From positions 372,001-436,000 of the forward strand of contig NZ_JADBGF010000001.1 in the NCBI RefSeq assembly GCF_014873495.1: a stretch of DNA of 64,000 nucleotides, read 5' to 3'. The notes under the pieces are model-generated. The model ran no database searches and was not told the DNA's origin. It saw only the letters and a list, made by a program, of their open reading frames with translations. A program made the translations under genes and the position numbers. Shown here in pieces: positions 17,001-26,169 of this stretch (the first letter of the stretch is position 1; each line of letters starts with the position of its first letter). Origin of the DNA: Streptomyces stelliscabiei. Its GTDB lineage: Bacteria; Actinomycetota; Actinomycetes; Streptomycetales; Streptomycetaceae.

Positions 17001-20000
17001 TGTTGTACGTCTCGCCGTCCTTCTTCAGCTTCGAAGTGGACACCCAGGACGGTTCACTGCTGCTGATCCGGTACTTGAACGTGGTGTTCGCGCTGTAGCC
17101 GGCGGCCTTGTTCCGGTTGGGTTCCCAGACCGCCGTCAGTCGGCCGAGGGCGTCGTAGGTGGTCTCGGTCTTCTTCAGGTTTGCGTCGTACACCCGCAGA
17201 GGCTGGCCGTGCCGGTGGTCCAGGAAGCTGGTGACCTTGTGGGTCATGGGGTTGGTGACGATCGTCTTCGTCAGGGGGCCCGCGGAGACCGGGGTGTAGG
17301 CGGTGTTGGTGGTCTCTCCGGCGGCGTCGGTGACGCCGACGGGGCGGCCGAGGGTGTCGTACGTGGTGGCCGTGATCCTCTGCCAGCCCGAGGCCGCGCG
17401 CAGCCCGTCCGCACCCGCCATGGTTCCGTACCCCGTGGCGCGGCCGGTCCAGGTAGCCGCCCCCTTGGTGGGGGTCTGGGTCGCGGACCATGCGGTGGCC
17501 GAGGGGTTGTCGTAGACGGTGGCGGTGTCGGACAGCACATCGCCGCGCGTCCTGGAGTTCGCCGGCAGGTTCAGGCTCGTGTCCGCCACCGAGCAGGACT
17601 GGCCGACGGTACGGCTGCGGGAGACGAGGTCGCTGATGCCGGCGTCGGCGTTGCGGGCGTACCAGGTGCGGGTGCAGGTCTGGTCGCCCCCCTTGCCGAC
17701 CTCACCCGAGTCGTCGACCGTCACCGGCATGCCGTGGTCGTCGTAGGTGGTGGTGAGCGCGCGGGCGCGCCAGGTCTTCGCCGCGGTCAGATACGCATGG
17801 GTGGTGGACTTCCCCATACGGACGAAACGGGCCACGTGGTCGGCGGCGTCGGAGGGCGCGCTCTGGCGCGCGGTCTCCTTCGACCACGGGTCGTTGACCT
17901 CGACGGTGATGGGGGTCGAGCCGTCGTAGGTGACGTGTTCGCGCCGCATGCCGGAGTACTGGTCGCTGTCGGTGACGCTCGCCACGCCGATCGACGGAGA
18001 GGACAGCGGGGCGAGTGAGACGGAGCGGGTGGTGCCGTCCTTCTTCTTGTCGCCGTGCATGCCCTGGAAGTAGAGCGAGACCGTCTTGGAGCGGGTCGTC
18101 TCCACGGCACCCGTGTGGACGGTGACCTGGCGGTAGCCGCGCCAGCCGGACCAGGTGCGCTCGGCCTTCGGGGTGAAGGGGTCGTCGGTGTGGTGCCAGG
18201 CGGCGCCGCTGTAGTCGTAGGCGTACTCGACGGCGTCGTTGTGGCCCGCCGGGTCCGATACGACGACGGCCTCGACCCGGTACTTGTGGAACCAGTCCAC
18301 CGACGCCTCACTGGCCCCGTTGATGTTCCAGTACTTCGGGTAGCAGGAGCGGGTGTTGGTGTCTTCGGCCGCGCCCAGGACCTCACTGCGCACGCACTCC
18401 GGCGAGGACAGCGTGACGGTGGTGATCGAGCCGGTCTCCGAGGTGACCGTGGAGATACGGGGCCGGGTCAGGGGAAGGATGTCGTCGGTGCCGTCGACCC
18501 GGTTCTCCCGCCACTGGTAGGTGAACGAGATCGGGTTGAGGGCGATGGCTGTGTCGCCGGCCTTGCCTGTCCGCTTGATCGACTTCAGGGTCAGGACATG
18601 GTCGGAGGTGTCACCGATGTCCCCGCCGTCGAGGTACTTCTGCGTGAGGTCCCAGGAGTCGACTGGATCGTAGGCCCCGGCGGCAGCGTCCCACGAGAAG
18701 GTGTCGATGCCGGTCAGGCGCTTGCGGGAGAAGAACGAGGGGCCGTTGGCCAGGCAGTCGTCGTCTCCGTCGGTGCAGAGGGCGTCGAAGGGGACGTCGG
18801 GCCAGTTCTTGGCAGTGTCCTTGGTCAGCGAGGAGCAGTCCGATGCGGTGCACCGCTCGGCGTGGGAGAAGGTGACCTTGGCGTCGGCGTCGTCGGTGAA
18901 CAGCGCGCCCTTGCGCAGGCCGTACTTGATCTCCTTGAGGTAACCGCCGCGCGTGTAGGAGGCATTGGCGGTGGTGGCCTTGTTCTTCTTGTAGTGGTTG
19001 GTCTCCTTGGCATACCAGTACGTGGAGGCGTTGCCCTGGGTGTCCTCGACGTAGTCCAGGTTCCAGCGCCATGCCTGGGTCACGGCGCGGTCGGCGAAGG
19101 CGTCGCCGTTGCCGTAGCCGGGGTCGCCGGAGTCGTCGCCGAAGACGGGCACGGTCCAGGTGGAGTTGGTGCGCTGGTCGGCGGCGCCGGCGAGCTTGTT
19201 CAGGCCGAAGACGTACTTGGTGCCGTCGCCGGTGGTGACCGTCCAGTGCTCGCCGTTGTCGTCGCCGTTGTCCGCGTCGGTGGACCGGGTCACGATCGAG
19301 GCGTCGTCGTTCTCCAGCCGCCAGGTGCTCTCCCAGGTGCCGGACACCTTCACCAGCCGCGTGGACTTGCCGTTGAGGACCAGCTGGGCGTTGTCGTACT
19401 TCCAGCAGTGGTCGAAGACATCCTCGTGGCCGTCGTCGTCGCAGGAGCCGTAGCCTCGCTCGATGTAGGACTCGCTCAGACCGAAGCCCTCACCGACCGC
19501 GCTGCCCTGGTTGTTGGTGGTGGCGATGCGGCCGTCGACACTGCCCGAGTCGTACGACAGAGACAGTTCCGGCTCCGGACCGGCCGCCGCGGACGGCACG
19601 TTGAAGTCGTGGTTCCACGTGAAAGAACCGGAGTTGTCGCCCGCCGTCCAGGAGGAGGACTCCGACAGTTCCGTGGCCGAGTAGTCACCGGCGCCCGAGG
19701 GGGACTCGCCGGCGCCGGGGTCGGCCGCGGTCACCGCGAACACCATGGCGTCAGCAGTCGCCGCGGCACGGGCCAGTTGCGTCGAGAAGCCCTCGCCGGT
19801 GGCGGTCAGCGGAACGGAGGCGGTGACGGTGCGGTCCGCGACGTCGTTGTCGGACGCGATGGGGGTGGCAGTGCGGCACGCCGCCTTCTCGGGTGTGTCG
19901 AGCACACAGGCAGGCAGGCGTACAAGGCGCAGTCTGGAGGACCAGCCGCCGCCGACGGCCGAGGCGAAGCCGCTGTAGTCGACGGCGATCTCGGCCCGTC

Positions 20001-20499
20001 CGGCATGGTCGGCCTCGGCGGTCAGCAGGACGCCGGTGATCCCGGCCTGCTGGGCTGCCTTCTGGCCGAGCACGGTGATCCGGGCCGTGGTGCCGTCCTC
20101 GACACCCTGCTTACCGTCGGCCGGTGCGAGGGTGACAGGGAGGCCGCCCGGCTTCGCCTGTGCGCTCTTGCCGGTGTCCAGATCGAGGACCACGTCACCC
20201 TGCTGCGGCCAGGCTGACTGCTGTTCGGCGCGGGCCCGCCGGGCGCGTTCGGCGTCGGCCTTCTTCTCCTTGGCGACCTTGGCGCGGGCCTTCTTGGCGC
20301 CGGGCCCGTCGACCTGCCTGACCTTGCTCGCCTGTTGCTCGGGGACATCCGGCCGGCCGAGGCCCTTGTCGGCGGCCTGCGCGACCGGGGTGAGGCCGGT
20401 CGGGACGACGAGCGCGAGGGCCAGGGCCGCGACGATCGCTCCGACGCGACGTCTTCTCCCGCCCCGCACTCTTTCTGATGTGCCTATGCCAAAAGTCAT
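14026..20499 (-). CDS. Giant secreted RHS/YD-repeat protein with unique C-terminal domain
   Basis: A 2157-residue protein from ATG 20499; an ATG at 20550 is in frame but would put extra residues before an otherwise normal signal peptide (RRRRVGAIVAALALALVV, cleaved near AQA). In order it shows a Lys/Ala/Arg-rich segment, a SpvB/TcdB-like N-terminal part (GDNSGSFTWNHDF, PEPELSLSYDSGSVDG), a long run of YD repeats (YDALGRLTAV, YDLFGRKTSAD, YDAIGRVTGTW) and the RHS core end GQFISVDPLLQ with DPSG near 14811. The last 260 residues, after a proline-rich linker, are Gly/Ser-rich beta-type sequence with two Cys and are the variable tip, where polymorphic toxins carry their effector. I do not recognise this tip. 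The upstream LamG gene is a usual partner. Confidence 0.88.
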   Translation of the reverse strand: MTFGIGTSERVRGGRRRRVGAIVAALALALVVPTGLTPVAQAADKGLGRPDVPEQQASKVRQVDGPGAKKARAKVAKEKKADAERARRARAEQQSAWPQQGDVVLDLDTGKSAQAKPGGLPVTLAPADGKQGVEDGTTARITVLGQKAAQQAGITGVLLTAEADHAGRAEIAVDYSGFASAVGGGWSSRLRLVRLPACVLDTPEKAACRTATPIASDNDVADRTVTASVPLTATGEGFSTQLARAAATADAMVFAVTAADPGAGESPSGAGDYSATELSESSSWTAGDNSGSFTWNHDFNVPSAAAGPEPELSLSYDSGSVDGRIATTNNQGSAVGEGFGLSESYIERGYGSCDDDGHEDVFDHCWKYDNAQLVLNGKSTRLVKVSGTWESTWRLENDDASIVTRSTDADNGDDNGEHWTVTTGDGTKYVFGLNKLAGAADQRTNSTWTVPVFGDDSGDPGYGNGDAFADRAVTQAWRWNLDYVEDTQGNASTYWYAKETNHYKKNKATTANASYTRGGYLKEIKYGLRKGALFTDDADAKVTFSHAERCTASDCSSLTKDTAKNWPDVPFDALCTDGDDDCLANGPSFFSRKRLTGIDTFSWDAAAGAYDPVDSWDLTQKYLDGGDIGDTSDHVLTLKSIKRTGKAGDTAIALNPISFTYQWRENRVDGTDDILPLTRPRISTVTSETGSITTVTLSSPECVRSEVLGAAEDTNTRSCYPKYWNINGASEASVDWFHKYRVEAVVVSDPAGHNDAVEYAYDYSGAAWHHTDDPFTPKAERTWSGWRGYRQVTVHTGAVETTRSKTVSLYFQGMHGDKKKDGTTRSVSLAPLSSPSIGVASVTDSDQYSGMRREHVTYDGSTPITVEVNDPWSKETARQSAPSDAADHVARFVRMGKSTTHAYLTAAKTWRARALTTTYDDHGMPVTVDDSGEVGKGGDQTCTRTWYARNADAGISDLVSRSRTVGQSCSVADTSLNLPANSRTRGDVLSDTATVYDNPSATAWSATQTPTKGAATWTGRATGYGTMAGADGLRAASGWQRITATTYDTLGRPVGVTDAAGETTNTAYTPVSAGPLTKTIVTNPMTHKVTSFLDHRHGQPLRVYDANLKKTETTYDALGRLTAVWEPNRNKAAGYSANTTFKYRISSSEPSWVSTSKLKKDGETYNTGYELYDSMMRPLQTQTPTPLGGRVLTDTRYDTRGLAHETYEDIFDSTTTPDGTYTREEYGEAPRQIETAYDGAERITTSTLHSYGVKKWSTTTSYTGDSTATTAVQGGSSTRTIVDARERTVETREYAGASPADPQFGGGSGTASYTSTTFQYTLDDQQSQVTGPDGATWSYGYDLFGRKTSADDPDKGLTELEYDSLDRLISTTDSFGRAVLSGYDAIGRVTGTWTGSKTDANQLTALTYDSLLKGLPDASTRYVGGKTGKAYTRTVTAYDSLSRPTATELSLPGSDPLVAAGAPATLEFENNYNIDGTLQNSKEPALGGLPSEIVDYGYTGTGQVSSIGGSTGYLLHADYSALGQARQLVIGTANTEEHKKAYVTNTWEEGTGRLLGSHVTDQTHPYKLQNLAYTYDQAGNVTSVADTSTLGGTAPAETQCFAHDGHRRLTEAWTPASQKCSDARSASSLGGRSAYWTSYGYNDAGQRARETEHTSTGDTTTTYCYEKADQPHALTGTSTKADCTAPDRSYEFDSTGNTTSRPDGTATQDLDWSDEGRLATLTESGKTTDYLYGADGTLLIRSTEGGERVLYVGATELHLRADGSTWAQRHYGSGSLTVAVRSNESGADELSYLVTDQHGTATLAIDATNQEFSRRYTTPFGAPRGDTTGAAWPDDKGFLGKTTDTGTGLTHVDARQYDPELGQFISVDPLLQTGVGQTLNGYSYAVQNPSTLADPSGLGVPECREPQKYGITCRGGIPVSSGKKKTTSSGGEGPVRACRCGGRPTLVKGMKPTGLGGIPGRRNITLPSTPPPTGWLKVVPPPNPGPKPKAEANKNWFEKATGWLPSWEDVKDGYDYVMSYSSTSGLCVSGSAMFGAGAEYSGCFMRVGDEYAFAWVEEDQSGGEASIGVTAGLVWSNADSIDQVRGESAGIGGSAGPFSLSHRGTFGTRNSRGDIVHSVTTSAGAFGGLGGNFGAGNTRIASAGTVFGEVGDFLKFW

Positions 20500-20662
20500 G
20501 GTTGTTGGACCACCCCGTTGTTCCGAGCCGTGATAGCTGACAAGTGACATGCCAGTGACCGGTGCTGTGCCGGGTGACAGGTCATGTGCTGGTCGGGTGG
20601 TGCGACGCCGCCGTTGGGCGCCGCACCACTCCTTGCGCGCGGATCGGTCCGCGTGGATCAGA

Positions 20663-23600
20663 TCAGTCGCCTACGCGGACTTCGACCTGCTCCGGGCTCG
20701 CCATCGCCCCCGCCCACAGGCGGACTTCAGAGACGCGAGCGGGTAGATAGTGCTTCCAGGCTCCGTTGGTGAAGCCCTTGCCGATGGCGAAGTCCCCGCT
20801 GCCCAGCTGGACGGTGAACGCCTTCGCGTCACCGTTCTGTCCATAGCCCAGATAGAGGCTGATCGTGCCGTACACCGAGTCGTAGATGCCGGTCAGCCGC
20901 ACCGGACTGTCCAGGGCGGCCACTTCGTCGGAGACCACGGAGGAGAAGGTGCCGTCCGCGTTCAGACGACCGAAGTGCCAGACGCCGACCGGCTTCGTGA
21001 CCTCCTCCAGTGTCTCCTCGTCGAGCACGGTGTCCTTGCCGGTCAGCTCGTACCAGAGACCCCAGGCCGAGCCGTCCGCCGTTCGCTGGCCCAGGACCTG
21101 GCCGGTGTATCCGACGTCCTTGCTCACCAGTTTCGCGGAGTTCAGTTCGACGAGCGTGGACACGGTGAAGGGTGCGTGGTCGTAGACCAGCGGGCCCGGG
21201 GCCGTGGCCGCGTCGTCCACTCCGTCCAGAACTATGGCCTCGTCCGCGAGGGAGGCGCCGCCGGTCAGGGTCAGACTCCTGCCGTAGCCGGACGTGGTGT
21301 CCGCCACCGTCGTTCCGCTTCCCCTCGCCGCGTTCCAGTCGGCCACCAACTCGACGCCGGCGAAGTTTTCCGAGACCAACAGCTTCGTCTCGTCCGCGAC
21401 CTCCTCGTGCGTCAGGACGCGTTGCCAGACCGCGACTTCGTCGATCGAGCCGGGGAAGTGGTACGTGCTGCTGCCGCTCGGAAACTTGTAACGGCCGAAC
21501 TGCAGCCCTCCGGTGGACTCCCAGGAGCCCGCGCCGGTCGCCAGGGGCTGGCTCTGCCGACGGCCGTCCACGTAGAAGATCAGCTCCTCCGTGGCCGGGT
21601 CGTAGCTACCGGCAAGGTGGGTCCACACCCCCGTCTGGGCCGCGTAGACGGAGTACTTCCCTCGGAGCGTGGAGCCGTCCTGGTCAAGTACGCCGAAGAA
21701 CCACTGCTTCACATCGGCGAGGTACCAGAGGACGAACGTGTTGCCCTGTCCCCCGGGCTGTGCGAGCACGGAGGCGTTCTTGCCGCCCTCGTCCAGCCGC
21801 GCCCAGGCGGAGACCGTGTAGGCGGACCGGGTCTCCAGCACCGGCGCACTGGTCTCCGCGTAGGCGGTGGTGCCGTTCAGCGACAGCCCCTTGTCGGTGA
21901 CCGCCTCCGCCAGAGGCTGGCCTTCGGCGTCGTGCGTGACCAGCCCACGCCGGCCGCGGTCGTCGCGCACCGCGCCCCCGGCCAGCGTCGCGTTGTCGGC
22001 GCCGTCGGCGGTCGCGGAGTCCACCGCGGTACCGTCCGGCTCGTCGAAGTGCCAGCGGCCCACCGGTCCTTCGCCGGCGGCCACGAGGAAGTCCACCACG
22101 TTCTGCGCGCCCCAGCGACCCACCGAGTCCTTCGCCCGCACGTACACGCTGTACGTGCCGGAGCGGTCGGGCGTGATGTCCTTCGCCACGGTCGCTCCGT
22201 TGATCGGGGAGGACCAGGCCGCCGCGGTGGAGAGCTTGTACTGGTAGGCGACGTTCGAGTCACCGGTGGCCGGACCGAAGGTGAAGGTTCCCTTCTGGCC
22301 GGGACCACCACCCGCCGGACATGCCGTGTCGGTACAGCCGGAGTAGGGACTGCCGACTGTGATCTTCGGGGCCTTGGGAGCGGTCGGGTCGACCTTGAAG
22401 TAGCACCAGCCAGTCGTCGAGGCGTTGGAGGGCCCTGCGAGGTAGCTGCCGCCGCTGTTGTAGTACGAGCGCACCCACGCCCGGTACCGGTACAGCTTCC
22501 CTTCGGTCAACGTGGACCAGGACTTGGTCAGCTTCACGCCGTCGCCGACATACCCGCTGGACGGGCCGAGCTCGCCGTTTCCGGCCGTGGTGTCCGACCA
22601 GGTGCTGTCGCTGTTCTTGTGGTCGAGGTCGTAGAAGACACGGAGCTGCGCGTCCTTCTCACCACCGGCCGCGGTCTGCGCCGTCGCGGTCAGAGCCGGG
22701 GTGGGGTCGGAGACGATCGCCGGGTCCGACTCGGCCGTCTCGCACACCGTGCCCGATCCGGTCACCAGGCCGATGCCGGTGGGCTTGGCGGGCAGGCCCA
22801 CGAAGTCGACCGCCAGCACGGCATCGTTCTTGAACCGCTTCCAGGCGCTGGTGTCGCTCTCGTCGTGCGCCCGGATCTCCAGTGTGAGCCGCGAGAACTT
22901 GCCCGCCGCGAAACTCCGCACCGTGGGCGTCAGGTTCTCGTTCGTCTCCTCGGGGTTGTCGTTGAACTCGATGGGCGCGTCAGGGGAGTCCGGATCGCAC
23001 AGCGAGCCGCGGCCCGCCGAGACGTGCCGATCGCCCATCAGATCCAGCGCCTTGGGCCGCGAGGACCAAGTAGTGGAGGACGAGATGTTGTTCGTGCGCA
23101 CCAGATCCACCCAGCGCGGATCGCACTGGAACGCCCACGGCTCCGTCACCCGGAACGTGGCGTCCAGGACGTGCTTGCCCTTCAGGCTGGCCGGCGAGAA
23201 CTCGAAGTAGAGCCGCTGCACATATCCCGGTCCGCAGTAGTAGTTGCTCCAGGTACCGCACTTGCCCGCGCCCTTGCCCAGGCCGTCGTCGCCGTTGCCC
23301 CAGCCGTACGACTCGTAGCCGTCGCTGCGCAGCAGGGTGCGCTCGGACTCGCCCCAGGTCACCGTGGGGTCGATGAACAGCGGGAAGGCCGACTCCTTCG
23401 TGCCGGTGAGCATGCCGCTGTCGGGGATCACCGTCAGCGTGTCGTCGGAGAGCTTCACGTCCATCGTGGCGACCTTGTCGCCGGCGCGGGGTTCGGAGTC
23501 GTTGGAGGCCGAGGCGCCGGCCTCGGCCGGGTCCGAGCCCTGTGATGCCTCGGGGCCGGCGGCGTCCGTAGTGCCCGTAGCGCCCGTGGTGTTGCCAGTT

Positions 23601-24484
23601 TCCCCGGTGTCCAGGGCGGCTGTCCGCGCGGACGTGGGTCGAGTTCCCGCTGCGGCATCGACGGCGTCCGCTCCGGCCGAGTCCCACATCTGCGCGCGCG
23701 GCGCACGGAACACCCGGTTGCCGTCGTCGTCGACCGCGGTGAGGTTGCCGGTCCTGCCCTTCACGACGTCCAGAGCGGTCGTCCTCAGCGCGTAGTCGAT
23801 CCTCTCGAGGTCCTCCGAGGCAGCGGCCTCGGGCGACTTGACCACCAGAACGTGCCGGAACCCCTCCGTCGACGCCGTGACCTTGAGGTCCACGCCCGGC
23901 AGCACCTCCGGATACACCGCGTCGGCGCCGTCCAACTCGGGCTCGGGAAGCTTGCCCGGCCAGCTCAGCCCCAGAGACCGTCCTCGGTCGGATATCTTCA
24001 CCAGCGGATCGGAGGTCCCACCTCCGGAGAACTCCATCTCCACCGCGGCAGCCTTGGGCGCCACAGTCCCGTCGCCACGAACCTCCAGCGTGGCATCCGG
24101 CGTGAGCCAACCCCCGTCAGGGCCGGGCACCCGCACCGGAACCGCCGACTCCTCCAACGTGAAGGTGAAACCGTCGGGGTTGGCGTACACGGTCGTACGC
24201 TCCGTCCGCTCACCGACCACCTCGACGCGCTGACCCGACTCCCTGGCCTCGGTGAGGGCCTTCTGCCCCTCCGACAACGCGGGTTCCGCCTCATCGGCCA
24301 CCGCCGTCCCCGGCAACGGACCCAACGTGGCCAGCAGCGCCAGCACCACGGCCCCGGTCACACCGGGAACCAGGCCCCGCCCCTGTCTTCCCCGTCTTCC
24401 ACGCACGCCTCTGACACGTATCCCCCGTCTCACAGCCACATCCCGCCCCGGCTTCCGCCGCTCGAAGTTGACTATTCGATGCAT
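20663..24484 (-). CDS. Secreted DNRLRE and LamG-domain protein
   Basis: A protein of about 1273 residues; ATG 24484 follows an in-frame TTG that could also serve. A basic N-terminus and hydrophobic segment (GAVVLALLATLGPLPGTAV) form a signal peptide. An N-terminal beta region follows; residues about 400-590 match the DNRLRE module (RLYFEFSPASLKGKHVLDA, WSSRPKALDLMGDRHVSAG), then fibronectin-like stretches, then two LamG/concanavalin-like domains at about 815-1030 (GRWHFDEPDGTAVDSA, LSLNGTTAYAET) and 1045-1265. Such proteins commonly precede RHS proteins in Streptomyces. The 163-base gap and same strand suggest co-expression. It is probably a surface or matrix adhesin or chaperone-like partner for the RHS shell; that role is inference. 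Confidence 0.85.
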   Translation of the reverse strand: MHRIVNFERRKPGRDVAVRRGIRVRGVRGRRGRQGRGLVPGVTGAVVLALLATLGPLPGTAVADEAEPALSEGQKALTEARESGQRVEVVGERTERTTVYANPDGFTFTLEESAVPVRVPGPDGGWLTPDATLEVRGDGTVAPKAAAVEMEFSGGGTSDPLVKISDRGRSLGLSWPGKLPEPELDGADAVYPEVLPGVDLKVTASTEGFRHVLVVKSPEAAASEDLERIDYALRTTALDVVKGRTGNLTAVDDDGNRVFRAPRAQMWDSAGADAVDAAAGTRPTSARTAALDTGETGNTTGATGTTDAAGPEASQGSDPAEAGASASNDSEPRAGDKVATMDVKLSDDTLTVIPDSGMLTGTKESAFPLFIDPTVTWGESERTLLRSDGYESYGWGNGDDGLGKGAGKCGTWSNYYCGPGYVQRLYFEFSPASLKGKHVLDATFRVTEPWAFQCDPRWVDLVRTNNISSSTTWSSRPKALDLMGDRHVSAGRGSLCDPDSPDAPIEFNDNPEETNENLTPTVRSFAAGKFSRLTLEIRAHDESDTSAWKRFKNDAVLAVDFVGLPAKPTGIGLVTGSGTVCETAESDPAIVSDPTPALTATAQTAAGGEKDAQLRVFYDLDHKNSDSTWSDTTAGNGELGPSSGYVGDGVKLTKSWSTLTEGKLYRYRAWVRSYYNSGGSYLAGPSNASTTGWCYFKVDPTAPKAPKITVGSPYSGCTDTACPAGGGPGQKGTFTFGPATGDSNVAYQYKLSTAAAWSSPINGATVAKDITPDRSGTYSVYVRAKDSVGRWGAQNVVDFLVAAGEGPVGRWHFDEPDGTAVDSATADGADNATLAGGAVRDDRGRRGLVTHDAEGQPLAEAVTDKGLSLNGTTAYAETSAPVLETRSAYTVSAWARLDEGGKNASVLAQPGGQGNTFVLWYLADVKQWFFGVLDQDGSTLRGKYSVYAAQTGVWTHLAGSYDPATEELIFYVDGRRQSQPLATGAGSWESTGGLQFGRYKFPSGSSTYHFPGSIDEVAVWQRVLTHEEVADETKLLVSENFAGVELVADWNAARGSGTTVADTTSGYGRSLTLTGGASLADEAIVLDGVDDAATAPGPLVYDHAPFTVSTLVELNSAKLVSKDVGYTGQVLGQRTADGSAWGLWYELTGKDTVLDEETLEEVTKPVGVWHFGRLNADGTFSSVVSDEVAALDSPVRLTGIYDSVYGTISLYLGYGQNGDAKAFTVQLGSGDFAIGKGFTNGAWKHYLPARVSEVRLWAGAMASPEQVEVRVGD

Positions 24485-24650
24485 CAACCTTTGCCTAATG
24501 CCACTGTTCGCAAAACTGCCGTGATGAAGATGTGACTTATGGTGTGCCGGTGGCTTGCGGAGTCGTTCTCCGCGTCGGCAGAGGGAAGGACGAGGGCTAC
24601 GAACTCGGCAGGAGGAAGGGCCGTTGTACGGCTGCGGCCGTGGCCGTTGT

Positions 24651-24668
24651 TGTCAGAGGGGCCTGACA
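24651..24668. promoter_or_regulatory. Inverted repeat before the UDG-family gene
   Basis: TGTCAG and CTGACA are separated by 6 bases and end 11 bases before ATG 24680. No ribosome site is visible, so the transcript may be leaderless and the repeat would overlap its promoter. Confidence 0.4.
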
Positions 24669-24679
24669 CACTGCGGCCC

Positions 24680-25372
24680 ATGACGTCACACGAGCGTTTT
24701 CACACCACGGCCCCTCGCACTCTGCGGGATCCCGATGCGCTGAGCGCCCGGCTGCTCGCTGTCAGGACGGAACCCGCGGTAAGCCCCTTGAACGACTGGG
24801 TGGAGAGACTGCGCGAACGGCTCGGCGACGCCGAGTCCGTGCCGTGGTTCGACCCCGCTGCCGGCGGCACCGAGGCCCGTAGCCTCTTTCTCCTTGAGGC
24901 ACCCGGCCAGAAGTCCATGGGAGCCGAAGCTCCCCTGAGACGCACCGGCAGCGGCATCATCTCCATCGACAACGACGACCCGACGGCACAGAACTGCTGG
25001 ACGCTGCGCGCCGAGGCCGGTCTGCCGTACCGGGAGTCCCTGCACTGGAACATCGTGCCCTGGTACCTGGGCACCGCGGACCGCATCGCCGCCCCCGGAA
25101 GGACGGAGATACAACGCGCGGCACCCTTTCTGCACGAGGTGATCTCCATGTTGCCCAAGCTGGAGGTGGTGGTACCGATGGGCCGCAAGGCCCAGGCCGG
25201 CTGGGCGGCCTACCAGGAGCGATACGCGCCGGCGGTCCACACGCTGACGACCTGGCACCCAAGCCCCCGGGTGTTCGCCTCACGCCCTGCGGCCCGCCAG
25301 GAGATCCTGGACGTCCTGCGCCGAGCGGCAGACCTGCTCGACGTCGACGTCCCGCCCGCCGAAGGCGACTGA
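24680..25372 (+). CDS. Uracil-DNA glycosylase superfamily protein
   Basis: A 230-residue protein from ATG 24680. Two family landmarks are visible: LFLLEAPGQKS (motif 1 region, about residue 75) and TWHPSPRVF (motif 2 region, about 195), with NIVPWY between them. These fit a uracil-DNA glycosylase-like fold, possibly of the branch in actinobacteria whose substrate is uncertain. No acidic or Asn catalytic residue can be assigned safely. It stands alone between the divergent LamG gene and a frameshifted small gene. The fold call is fair; base-excision activity is only presumed. Confidence 0.75.
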   Translation: MTSHERFHTTAPRTLRDPDALSARLLAVRTEPAVSPLNDWVERLRERLGDAESVPWFDPAAGGTEARSLFLLEAPGQKSMGAEAPLRRTGSGIISIDNDDPTAQNCWTLRAEAGLPYRESLHWNIVPWYLGTADRIAAPGRTEIQRAAPFLHEVISMLPKLEVVVPMGRKAQAGWAAYQERYAPAVHTLTTWHPSPRVFASRPAARQEILDVLRRAADLLDVDVPPAEGD

Positions 25373-25408
25373 CGGCCGCTACGGTCGGCCAGAGGAGGGG
25401 AGAACGGC

Positions 25409-25802
25409 ATGAGCGGAAACCGACGCGCGTTGCCTGCTGGAAAGAGCGTGCGCGGTCATCGCAGCGCTCTACGCGACGCTCTTGGCGTTGTCCACGAATT
25501 ACGACGCCTTGCTGATCACCTACAGGAACGGCGACCTCACCCCGACGATCGCGGTCTTCACAGGGGCATGCGTCGGTTGGCTGGGTCTGCGCCTGGCGCG
25601 CTCCCCGCGACGCCCGCCGGTGCTGTGCGTCGGTGGCGGGTGCGCCGTTGGCCTGGTGGCCGTGTTGTGGTGGACGAACCACTCCACGGCGGATGAGGAG
25701 CAGGTCACGCCCACTCCGAGCACCGGAGGCTTGCGGTCTCAGCCTTCCGATAACACTCCAGGCACTGCGCCCCTTCCGGCCTCGCCCACCGCGGGGCCAT
25801 GA
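25409..25802 (+). pseudogene. Small membrane-protein gene with apparent frameshift
   Basis: A strong ribosome site (GGAGGGGAG) precedes ATG 25409, which reads MSGNRRALPAG. The protein-like part is in another frame: ACAVIAALYATLLALSTNYD, then TPTIAVFTGACVGWLGL and VGLVAVLWW, ending in a Pro/Thr/Ser-rich tail at 25802. One indel near 25435-25445 would join them into a protein of about 130 residues with three hydrophobic segments. Alternatively, translation starts at TTG 25482. The family is not recognised. Confidence 0.5.
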
Positions 25803-25815
25803 CCAGCCCGGCCCT

Positions 25816-26060
25816 CTAACGAGTGACGAGGAGACCACGCCCCGGGCTGTCTTCGGGGCTGGTGTCCGCAGCCCACAGGGCGAGTACGCCGCCTCCGCGC
25901 AGAACGCCGGCAGGAACAGGCCCGACAGGACCAGACGCAGCCTGAGTGCGCTCTGTGCGGTGATCGGCTCGGTACCGCTCCGGGGGAAGTGGCGGCCCAG
26001 CATCCCGGATCGCCCTCGTCGCTCCCGGTCCGTGGGCTGCATCGGATGGTTGTTGTCCAT
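25816..26060 (-). pseudogene. DUF6343-family small membrane protein gene, frameshifted
   Basis: From ATG 26060 the minus strand gives RSGTEPITAQSALRLRLVLS, the hallmark N-terminus of Streptomyces DUF6343 proteins, then GLFLPAF. A one-base shift near 25905 is needed to continue into the expected tail VLALWAADTSPEDSPGRG and a stop at 25816. Without it the frame runs on implausibly under the next gene. The gene lies directly beside the truncated IS701 fragment. DUF6343 function is unknown. Confidence 0.6.
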
Positions 26061-26169
26061 GGTCGCTTCCCGAACGATGTCGACGGTCATTGCGCCGAGC
26101 GCCTCTTGTGCGGTTTCACACCGGGCATCCGGCCTTCCGCTGAGCGGTCCGAGCTCCGCGGTGCCTCCC

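Noticed and set aside
14149..18018. A 1289-codon plus-strand open frame opposite the RHS gene
   Set aside because: It is the antisense shadow of the RHS gene: Gly/Val/Arg-rich with no recognisable domain. Long antisense frames are expected in high-GC DNA.
20750..23545. A 931-codon plus-strand frame opposite the LamG gene
   Set aside because: Compositional shadow of the LamG/DNRLRE gene; no motif and no ribosome site.
24957..26090. A 377-codon minus-strand frame including the DUF6343 signature
   Set aside because: Only the first 60 codons are DUF6343-like. The remainder runs antisense to the UDG-family gene and is better explained by a frameshift.
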